Source: an uncultured Bacilli bacterium (GTDB taxonomy: Bacteria; Bacillota_I; Bacilli_A; RF39; UBA660). Taken from it: 7,069 nucleotides of DNA. The notes beneath the pieces are model-generated. The model was not told where the DNA came from and did no database searches. It saw nothing but the letters and a program-made list of their open reading frames with translations. The position numbers were made by a program, and so were the translations under genes. This document shows, in pieces, positions 1 through 5,035 of the stretch (position 1 is its first letter; the number at the start of each line of letters is the position of its first letter). The stretch covers positions 1 to 7,069 of the forward strand of contig CANQFO010000055.1 of assembly GCA_947599755.1 (NCBI GenBank), read 5' to 3'.

Positions 1-1
1 C

Positions 2-295
2 GTTTACCCTCAAAGTGCCGCTGGAAATCCTTGGACCGCAGCATATATTGCAGTAAAAGGTGATCCTGTTGCTGATTTAACTGAAGATCTTTCGGCCGAA
101 CAAAAAGCACGTGCAACTTATGAAAAATTAATCAATTTATGCCAAGATAATAAAGAAGTTGTTGATGTTTTAAAATATTTAAGACAAAGAGAAATCGTTC
201 ATTTCCAGAGATTTGGAGAAGCTTTAAATGGTGTTGAAGAAAAACTAGCTCAAAAGAAATTCTATATGAATGGTATGAATCAAATATTTAATTAA
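2..295 (+). CDS. cotJC: CotJC-like manganese catalase family protein, C-terminal part (5' end outside window)
   Basis: The reading frame is open from the left edge and gives 97 residues ending at TAA 293-295. It matches what I recall of the C-terminal half of the spore coat protein CotJC / dinuclear manganese catalase family: an early AAGNPWTAAYIA segment, then a helix with AEQKARATYE, then LRQREIVHFQRFGEAL. In this family a four-helix bundle holds two manganese ions that break down hydrogen peroxide. By spacing and context, Glu33 and His67 of the visible part (34 residues apart; His67 sits in an ExxH motif) are the likely metal ligands of the second helix pair; that assignment is inference. 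CotJC proteins belong to the inner spore coat in Bacillus, which suggests a spore former. The promoter, start and any cotJA/cotJB partners lie outside the window. It is convergent with the helicase gene and shares the 434-473 terminator. A generic Mn-catalase label is the alternative. Confidence 0.82.
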   Translation, partial: VYPQSAAGNPWTAAYIAVKGDPVADLTEDLSAEQKARATYEKLINLCQDNKEVVDVLKYLRQREIVHFQRFGEALNGVEEKLAQKKFYMNGMNQIFN

Positions 296-336
296 AGAAA
301 TAAATTTATTATTTATGTAAAATTTTTCACATTAAC

Positions 337-358
337 AAAGATTATAGAAAATCTTTTT
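337..358 (+). terminator. Weak AT-rich hairpin downstream of the cotJC-like gene
   Basis: A 7-bp stem (aaagatt 337-343 with aatcttt 350-356) closes a 6-base loop and runs into a T tract ending at 358. It lies 41 bases after the cotJC stop. The stem has one G-C pair only, so it would be a poor terminator and may be chance in this AT-rich gap; the hairpin at 434-473 is much stronger. Confidence 0.3.
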
Positions 359-433
359 GGAAAAAAGTCAAAAATATAGAAATGTATAAAAATGAAGTTA
401 TAAAAAAATTAAGAATATCAAAAAAGTTGTGTA

Positions 434-473
434 AAAAGTCCTTCCGTGATAAATATCATAAGGAAGGACTTTT
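434..473. terminator. Strong bidirectional intrinsic terminator between convergent genes
   Basis: Arms 434-445 (aaaagtccttcc) and 462-473 (ggaaggactttt) form a perfect 12-bp stem. The loop contains a further 5-bp inverted repeat (tgata 447-451 with tatca 454-458). On the + strand the stem ends in a T-rich tract for the cotJC-like gene. On the - strand the same stem also ends in T's (five, 437-433 complement) for the helicase-nuclease gene ending at 517. It is therefore placed to stop transcription from both sides. Confidence 0.85.
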
Positions 474-516
474 ATTATAGCAAAGACTTGTCATTACATA
501 TACACTATTAGTACAA

Positions 517-1188
517 TTAATATATTTCACCACTTTTATTTAACTCTTTTTTTATCTCATTTATTATATCTTCTTCATTATAAGACTTTCCACTTGTTTC
601 AAATCTCAAAACATTAATTCCATTCTTCTTTGAAATACTATCTTTTAGATTATCTCTTTCTAGTTGCATATAATTATTTTTATGAAATGAAAATCCATCA
701 ACTTCTATAAATAATAAAGGTTTATTATCCATGTTATCATATATAACGAAATCTATTCTAGCTCCATTATTAACATATATTTTTTCTTCTTCACTTAAAT
801 TGTTTAAATCTTTAAATAGATTTCTCATAAGTATTTCTCTTTCATATTTAAAGTCTTTAAATTCTTTATTTGAAAATGCATTATTTAAAATAGTATCCAT
901 TATATTTTCACTTTTATACCTTGATCTATGTAATAAACTTCTATTTAATTTCTCTAATTTATTTGAATAATCTTTATATAATAAATCAAATACTGAAACA
1001 ATTTGACTGTCAATTATATCAGAGTCCAATTCATTATATTTAATATATTTTAGCAATGCTTTTATGTCATTTCCATTTTCATTAAATAATTTATTATCAG
1101 TAACAATTACAAACTGTTCTATCGCTCTTGATACTGCTACATTTACCATACATGCTTTATCAACAAAATCTATTCCGTTTTTTTCCAC
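517..1188 (-). CDS. C-terminal helicase motif VI plus DUF2726/DUF559-like PD-(D/E)XK nuclease domain
   Basis: The frame is 223 codons from a GTG at 1186-1188, but this GTG is just the upstream end of the overlap with the helicase body and has no ribosome binding site, so independent translation is doubtful. Residues 14-30 (MVNVAVSRAIEQFVIVT) are helicase motif VI with its conserved arginine. Residues 60-110 are a Lys/Leu-rich linker. Residues 111-215 look like a DUF2726/DUF559 restriction-endonuclease-like fold: YEREIL, then ARIDFVIYD (Asp146), LLFIEVDGFSFH (Glu162, Asp164, His169), RDNLKDSI and GINVLRF. The D...E-x-D pattern and the following RD...VLRF strand fit a PD-(D/E)XK/Vsr-like active site. 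In intact homologues such a nuclease is fused to the helicase, as it would be here after removing one A. It stops 44 bases before the shared terminator hairpin. Confidence 0.75.
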   Translation of the reverse strand: MEKNGIDFVDKACMVNVAVSRAIEQFVIVTDNKLFNENGNDIKALLKYIKYNELDSDIIDSQIVSVFDLLYKDYSNKLEKLNRSLLHRSRYKSENIMDTILNNAFSNKEFKDFKYEREILMRNLFKDLNNLSEEEKIYVNNGARIDFVIYDNMDNKPLLFIEVDGFSFHKNNYMQLERDNLKDSISKKNGINVLRFETSGKSYNEEDIINEIKKELNKSGEIY

Positions 1189-3229
1189 TAGCTGAACTAT
1201 CTAAAACTGTAGAAAATATCATCAATTTCTTTTCTCTTCCTTGAAATTTATGAACCGTGTCACTTTTTATGTCTTTTCCAACTGCATCTTGTATATTATC
1301 TGCTTGTTTTCTATATGGAGTAGCAATTCCTATTTCATCATCACTATATAAATTTACTCTATCATCACTCAAGACTCTTTGTTTTAAAATTTCTTCTGTT
1401 ATAACCTCTTGTTCTCGATAATTATATGTCTGTGTTTTTGTGCCTTTTTTTATTTTTGTCATGTGATTTCCTTTAGCAGTATAATATAAAACTAGTGGTT
1501 TTTTGACTTTCAAATGTTCTTCTGTTGAAAATGCAATTAATTCATTATTATAAAATCTTTTATTACAAAATTCTATAATTTTAGGATGACATCTATAATG
1601 TTCTTTTAAAGTTTGCTCTGGTATTGTATCTCCATAAGTTCTTGTAATTGCTTTTAACATACTATTTTGAAAATAATCATGGCAAATATCAACATCACAA
1701 TTTGATATTTTTTCTTTTATACTATCATCTACTATTTGTGGCAATTGCTTTTCATCTCCAACTATTATTGCATTTTTTGCACAAGATAAAGCAAGTGAAC
1801 CGGCTAATAAATCTACTTGTGAAGATTCATCCATAATTAAATAATCAAACATAAAACCATTTTTTACAGATTTTCTTAATGAATAAGTAGTACTTAATAT
1901 AATAGGAAATGCTTGTACAAACTTTTCCATATCTTCTTGATAATTTTCATAACTAAATTTATTAGTTTTTCCATTATATCTTTTATATAACCTACTTTTA
2001 AAAATTTTTTCAGAAATTTCCTGATGCTCTTTTTGTAATTTTTCAAAATTATGTACTTTTAATTTTTGCTCTACATTTATAAATTCTTTATTTAAACTTT
2101 CAATTTTTTTTCCATAATATTCTTTTTGTAATTGTAAAATAATATCTATTAAATGTTTATCTAATTGTTTTAAACTTTTAACACCATACTTAAGTACTAA
2201 TTTAATCTTATGTAGCCATTCAAATTTTATTTTACCTTCATATAATAATTGACTATCCAAAAGAAATTCTAATATTCTATCATTTGTTTTTTTATAAAAA
2301 GACATTTCTCCAATTTTATCCATATTTTGATTTTTATAATATTCTTCAAAATACTTTTGCTCTAATTTATAATCATTTATTTCTTTTTCTAAAATAGCTT
2401 TTTTATTATTTTCTTCAAGTAATTCATTTAACTGATTATTTAATATATTCAAGTTCTCTAATAAGATTTCTTCATCTTGTATTTTAAAATTCTCTACATT
2501 TGGCTGACAAATATCTTCAAAAAATTGTTTTCTTTTTTCTTGCCTTCCTAAATCTGCAACTATAAAATCATATCCATATTTTGCTAATTTATCTTTTACA
2601 TTTTTTACCGCTTCATTATTATTTGATACTACTGCTACTGTTTTATTTTGCATAATAGCTAAATTTGCTATTATATTTAAAATAGTCTGTGTTTTTCCTG
2701 TTCCTGGAGGCCCTTGTATAACTGAGATGTTACTCTTATATACATTTTCCATTGCTTGCTTTTGACTTAAATTAAATCTAAATGGATATATTATATTGTA
2801 ATGTTCTATTTCAGGTTTTATAGGAGCAATTTTATTTATATAATAGTTTAAAACACTGTTATTATCTATATAATTTAATCTATTATATTCTCTATCCAAA
2901 AAACCCTCTTGTCCTACATAATTTTCAATTTGTTTTTCATTATTTCCATCTTTTACATATTTAGATATTTCTTTAAAATATCCTATTACATCTCTATTCA
3001 AATTTTCTATAGAATTAGGTTTTAATGATATTTCATTATACCTAAAAAGCTGTGTGTCTTTACTTTCAAATATTATTTTTATATATTGTCTAAATTTAAT
3101 TGCTTTACTTACATTAAATAATATTTGATTATTATAATAAATGTCCTTGTCCTTTAAATCAATAGTTTCATGTTCTTCTATTATAAGTACATTTGCTTTA
3201 TTATATGGATAAATATTTTCTTCGTTCAA
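1160..3229 (-). CDS. Upf1/Dna2-type SF1 helicase body (AAA_11/AAA_12-like), lacking motif VI because of a frameshift
   Basis: The frame is open from 3247 and holds 689 codons from a TTG at 3227-3229. That TTG lacks a Shine-Dalgarno site and is probably not a real start. Motifs on this piece: Q-type region NLSQKQ about 153-158, Walker A GPPGTGKT 173-180, motif Ia VVSNNN 200-205, Walker B DESSQ 467-471, motif III GDEKQLPQ 491-498, motif IV KEHYRCHP 542-549, motif V DTVHKFQGRE 657-666. The DESSQ box and the order of motifs place it with superfamily 1B helicases. Residues 250-430 are rich in Lys, Glu and Leu and look like a coiled-coil insertion between Walker A and B. Reading ends with a short out-of-frame tail (KRNRFC) after the A7 run, so the product would lack the arginine finger of motif VI and should not hydrolyse ATP normally. 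The downstream frame supplies the missing part. Confidence 0.78.
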   Translation of the reverse strand: MNEENIYPYNKANVLIIEEHETIDLKDKDIYYNNQILFNVSKAIKFRQYIKIIFESKDTQLFRYNEISLKPNSIENLNRDVIGYFKEISKYVKDGNNEKQIENYVGQEGFLDREYNRLNYIDNNSVLNYYINKIAPIKPEIEHYNIIYPFRFNLSQKQAMENVYKSNISVIQGPPGTGKTQTILNIIANLAIMQNKTVAVVSNNNEAVKNVKDKLAKYGYDFIVADLGRQEKRKQFFEDICQPNVENFKIQDEEILLENLNILNNQLNELLEENNKKAILEKEINDYKLEQKYFEEYYKNQNMDKIGEMSFYKKTNDRILEFLLDSQLLYEGKIKFEWLHKIKLVLKYGVKSLKQLDKHLIDIILQLQKEYYGKKIESLNKEFINVEQKLKVHNFEKLQKEHQEISEKIFKSRLYKRYNGKTNKFSYENYQEDMEKFVQAFPIILSTTYSLRKSVKNGFMFDYLIMDESSQVDLLAGSLALSCAKNAIIVGDEKQLPQIVDDSIKEKISNCDVDICHDYFQNSMLKAITRTYGDTIPEQTLKEHYRCHPKIIEFCNKRFYNNELIAFSTEEHLKVKKPLVLYYTAKGNHMTKIKKGTKTQTYNYREQEVITEEILKQRVLSDDRVNLYSDDEIGIATPYRKQADNIQDAVGKDIKSDTVHKFQGREKKLMIFSTVLDSSASGKKRNRFC

Positions 3230-3240
3230 AAATTTAACAT

Positions 3241-3330
3241 TTATTTTTTATTATTTACTTCTGAATAGTATTCTACTTCTTTTGTTTTGTCCTCTCCTTT
3301 TAAAATAATTAATACTTCTTCCTCATCCAT
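3241..3330 (-). CDS. N-terminal piece of the helicase-nuclease gene (29 codons)
   Basis: Starting at ATG 3328-3330 this frame reads MDEEEVLIILKGEDKTKEVE, continues YYSEVNNKK and stops at TAA 3241-3243. It has the best translation signals of the whole helicase region: an AAAAGGAAAA site 10 bases before the ATG and a good promoter 38-66 bases upstream. If the A6 run 3244-3249 had one more A, the frame would pass straight into INVKFLNEENIYPYNKANV, which continues the same alternating beta pattern. That is why I treat it as the true start of the helicase rather than as a leader peptide. As an isolated 29-residue peptide it has no recognisable function. If the stop is real, ribosomes would end here and the helicase body would have no Shine-Dalgarno of its own. 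Confidence 0.65.
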   Translation of the reverse strand: MDEEEVLIILKGEDKTKEVEYYSEVNNKK

Positions 3331-3367
3331 TACTATATTTTCCTTTTTATTACATTTATTGTTTTTT

Positions 3368-3396
3368 ATTGTATCATAAATGACGCAAAAAAACAA
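3368..3396 (-). promoter_or_regulatory. Promoter of the helicase-nuclease gene (extended -10)
   Basis: On the - strand, TTGTTT (3391-3396) and TACAAT (3368-3373) are 17 bases apart, and TGA directly before the -10 box makes it an extended TGn -10. Transcription would begin near 3361, leaving a leader of about 30 bases before the ATG at 3330. It lies just after the terminator of the upstream gene, which suggests an independent transcription unit under the housekeeping sigma factor. Confidence 0.6.
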
Positions 3397-3420
3397 ATAA
3401 AAAAAGTCTATTACTATGTA

Positions 3421-3458
3421 AAAAGGTGCTTTAAGACAATTGTCTCAAAACACCTTTT
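3421..3458. terminator. Terminator of the 158-residue gene, possibly bidirectional
   Basis: Arms aaaaggtg (3421-3428) and cacctttt (3451-3458) pair over 8 bp. After a single mismatch, ttt pairs with aaa, and the centre (agacaattgtct) is a perfect 12-base palindrome, so the whole element folds as one long hairpin. On the - strand it ends in five T's, 22 bases after the stop of the gene at 3480. The + strand also ends in T's, though no + strand gene precedes it. Confidence 0.8.
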
Positions 3459-3479
3459 CACATTTTTCATTGGATTACC

Positions 3480-3956
3480 TTATTCATCATGATGCATCAA
3501 GCTATTACTTCCCACTCTAATTCGCAGGAAGTACATATCTTCGCCTGTTCTGTTCACAACAGAGCTTGACTCATCTTTTGCGAAAAACTCAACAGTACCA
3601 TCAAAGAAAACATGCCATTCTCTGAACTTCTTATACTGTTTCGGGTTACACGGCTCATTATATCCCTTAAAAATATCAATTCTGGAATGCGGAGCAAGGA
3701 AAATATACTCAAACCGATGGACTGTGTGCTTATAAAACACTTCTCCAATCTCTTGTATCCTCACATCTCCAGCATATTCGTATCCATTTTTCCCCGGATA
3801 CTTTTTCCAGCAGACATCTTTAGGATTCTTGCATTTTAATGCAACTTCGATATCATTCCAGAAGTTATTCAAACCATCATACTTCCCTCTAGTGATTCGA
3901 AGCACATTAAGAGTCCTCCTAGTAAAAACCTTTAACCGTTTCTCTTCTTGACACAT
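3480..3956 (-). CDS. Hypothetical protein, 158 residues, higher GC than its surroundings
   Basis: I do not recognise this protein. It begins MCQEEKRLKVFTRRTLNVLR and ends at TAA 3480-3482. It has no signal peptide or membrane segment, so it is probably cytoplasmic. It is aromatic and basic, with WKKYPGKNGYEYAG near 50-63, HRFEYIFLAPHSRIDIF near 80-96, and REWHVFFDGTVEFFAKDES near 112-130. The C-terminal half alternates like beta strands; a small beta-barrel or cupin-like fold is possible, but I see no metal-binding motif. I moved the start from ATG 3960-3962 to ATG 3954-3956, because GGAGG sits 1 base from the first and 7 bases from the second. A 60-base sample (3721-3780) is about 42% GC, against about 20-22% in samples from the flanking genes, and codon choice differs too, so recent acquisition is likely. 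It forms its own unit with a promoter at 4002-4030 and a terminator at 3421-3458. Confidence 0.7.
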   Translation of the reverse strand: MCQEEKRLKVFTRRTLNVLRITRGKYDGLNNFWNDIEVALKCKNPKDVCWKKYPGKNGYEYAGDVRIQEIGEVFYKHTVHRFEYIFLAPHSRIDIFKGYNEPCNPKQYKKFREWHVFFDGTVEFFAKDESSSVVNRTGEDMYFLRIRVGSNSLMHHDE

Positions 3957-3963
3957 ACTCATA

Positions 3964-3968
3964 CCTCC
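3964..3968 (-). promoter_or_regulatory. Ribosome binding site that decides the start of the 158-residue gene
   Basis: The - strand reads GGAGG at 3968-3964. The first ATG (3962-3960) follows after one base, too close for normal initiation. The second in-frame ATG (3956-3954) follows after seven bases, the usual spacing, and is therefore the preferred start. Confidence 0.75.
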
Positions 3969-4001
3969 AATAAAATTAATAATAATTATTGTAACATTTC
4001 T

Positions 4002-4030
4002 ATTTTACCACAAATTCAATCATTTTTCAA
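4002..4030 (-). promoter_or_regulatory. Promoter of the 158-residue gene
   Basis: On the - strand TTGAAA (4025-4030) and TAAAAT (4002-4007) are exactly 17 bases apart, and TGG just before the -10 box gives an extended TGn element. Transcription would start near 3995, about 40 bases before the ATG at 3956. The spacing and matches are good for a vegetative sigma factor promoter. A second, weaker -10-like TACAAT lies just downstream (3991-3996 region) without a well-spaced -35. Confidence 0.65.
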
Positions 4031-4096
4031 CTACTTTTTTACTTTTTACCCTTAATTTTTTTCTAAAATCCAGTTTTTATGTTAATTATTTCAATT

Positions 4097-4942
4097 TTAC
4101 TTAATACCACTCTCTATCGCATGAACCACAATTCTATTTTTGCTAGATGAACCACAAGTTACAAGCGTAATCAATTTTTTTGAATAATCAATTTCTTGAT
4201 GAAAATCTAACACACTTTTTTTAAGAACTCTATTAATATACTCCTCTTTTTCTTGTACTGAAAATTGGTTTTTAATAATATCTAAATTTGGAGTTTCTAT
4301 ATAACAAGAAAATACTTTATAAATATGATTTTTTTCTTCTGTACAAATTTCAACATCAATATTTGTTCCAAGTTCCCCATCATAAATTTTTTGAAGATGT
4401 GCAAACATTCTCTGATTATTCATATTATGACCAAAAATAGCTGTATTTTCATCTTCAAATGGATTAATATTACTATAAACAAATATACTTCCAGAATAAT
4501 CATAAGATTTATATAAATCTTTCTTCAAATAATATTCATCTTCTTTTCCTTGTAAAATTGGATAATTAATATATGTCTCATTAATTTTTATCCAACCAAT
4601 AACATCTTTATTTATTTCTTTTAATTTTTTAAAATCAACAGAATATGTAGGCCTTATTTCGTCAGAATTTTCATTTGTTTGCTCCATTGAATTATTATCA
4701 TTATTTTTTACTTCTTCAATAACATCTTTATATAATCCACTTTCAAGTTTTTTTAATTTCCTATCAGATTTTATCCACATAAAAACATTATAACTAGAAT
4801 ATATAAAAATAACTAAAAAGACAATAAGTAATATATTTAATATTAAATTTTTTCTTCTATTTTTTTTCCTTTTTTGCGTTCTTTTTCCAACTTCAATATC
4901 TTTTGGTTTCAATCTACCTATTCTTGCATTCCTTTTTCCCAT
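4097..4942 (-). CDS. srtB: Class B sortase (cell-wall transpeptidase)
   Basis: This 281-residue membrane-bound cysteine transpeptidase would cut a sorting motif in a surface protein and join it to the peptidoglycan cross-bridge. A very basic cytoplasmic tail (1-32, many Lys and Arg) precedes one membrane segment (about 33-56), then a linker and the sortase domain from about 100. The class B signature is clear: INKDVIGWIKINETYINYPI near 110-129, YYLKKDLY, GSIFVYSN near 151-158, and IFGHNM. The catalytic set is complete: His172 in FGHNM, Cys263 in TLVTC, Arg270 in NRIVVHA. ATG 4940-4942 is fixed as the start because an in-frame TGA lies two codons upstream. The AAGGAG site (4956-4961) is 13 bases away, longer than usual, so translation may be modest. 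It lies 67 bases after the LPKTS surface protein gene, its probable substrate. No terminator is obvious downstream. Confidence 0.92.
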   Translation of the reverse strand: MGKRNARIGRLKPKDIEVGKRTQKRKKNRRKNLILNILLIVFLVIFIYSSYNVFMWIKSDRKLKKLESGLYKDVIEEVKNNDNNSMEQTNENSDEIRPTYSVDFKKLKEINKDVIGWIKINETYINYPILQGKEDEYYLKKDLYKSYDYSGSIFVYSNINPFEDENTAIFGHNMNNQRMFAHLQKIYDGELGTNIDVEICTEEKNHIYKVFSCYIETPNLDIIKNQFSVQEKEEYINRVLKKSVLDFHQEIDYSKKLITLVTCGSSSKNRIVVHAIESGIK

Positions 4943-4961
4943 AAATCAAAAATTGCTCCTT

Positions 4962-5007
4962 TTTAAAAATAGGAAATTAGATAAAAACCTAATTTCCTAT
5001 TTTTAAA
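4962..5007 (-). terminator. Perfect 19-bp hairpin between surface protein and sortase genes (terminator/attenuator)
   Basis: Arms 4962-4980 and 4989-5007 are perfectly complementary over 19 bp (core aaaaataggaaattag) with an 8-base loop. On the - strand the hairpin follows the surface protein stop by two bases and its last arm ends in TTTTTAAA, directly touching the sortase AAGGAG site (4956-4961). The stem is AT-rich, so termination is probably partial. Read-through RNA would hold the hairpin right next to the sortase ribosome binding site, which could also restrict translation. Confidence 0.7.
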
Positions 5008-5035
5008 TTCTATTTTTTGTTTTTCTTATAAACAA
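5007..5035 (-). promoter_or_regulatory. Possible internal promoter for the sortase, inside the surface protein 3' end
   Basis: On the - strand TTGTTT (5030-5035) and TAGAAT (5007-5012) are 17 bases apart; the -10 box includes the surface protein's TAG stop codon. Transcription would start near 5000, inside the first arm of the 4962-5007 hairpin, so the RNA would begin with only part of that stem. The region is so AT-rich that this could be chance. Confidence 0.3.

Larger units (their letters stand above)
517..3330 (-). pseudogene. Superfamily 1 helicase with C-terminal PD-(D/E)XK nuclease domain, broken by two homopolymer frameshifts
   Basis: Three consecutive - strand frames spell one protein. 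ATG 3328-3330, with an AAGGA site 10 bases upstream, starts a 29-codon frame that ends at TAA 3241-3243. The next frame carries the helicase motifs and ends at TGA 1160-1162. The last carries helicase motif VI and a nuclease domain and ends at TAA 517-519. Adding one A to the A6 run (3244-3249) and removing one A from the A7 run (1178-1184) gives a continuous protein of 937 residues. Numbering on that protein: N-terminal beta-rich region 1-60, Walker A GPPGTGKT 207-214, Walker B DESSQ 501-505, GDEKQLPQ 525-532, motif VI VAVSRA around 731-736, nuclease core Asp860 and Glu876-Val-Asp878. The family unwinds DNA or RNA with ATP; the nuclease would cut nucleic acid. I infer a role in repair or phage defence. 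It could be a true pseudogene or carry sequencing errors; the sequence alone cannot decide. Confidence 0.8.

Noticed and set aside
382..480. A 32-codon + strand frame beginning MYKNEVIKKL
   Set aside because: It has no ribosome binding site and its second half is made entirely of the terminator hairpin 434-473, so it is unlikely to be a gene.
731..970. Antisense + strand frames inside the helicase-nuclease gene (also 1648-1836)
   Set aside because: They have low-complexity Leu/Phe/Ser composition, no ribosome binding sites, and lie opposite recognisable helicase and nuclease motifs.
1178..1184. Programmed -1 ribosomal frameshift at A7 in the helicase gene
   Set aside because: A -1 shift here leads to a TAG within three codons. 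The frame needed is +1, and no typical +1 stimulators are visible.
3981..3990. Palindrome aataattatt downstream of the 158-residue gene promoter, as an operator
   Set aside because: It is all A and T in an AT-rich leader; such palindromes are expected by chance.
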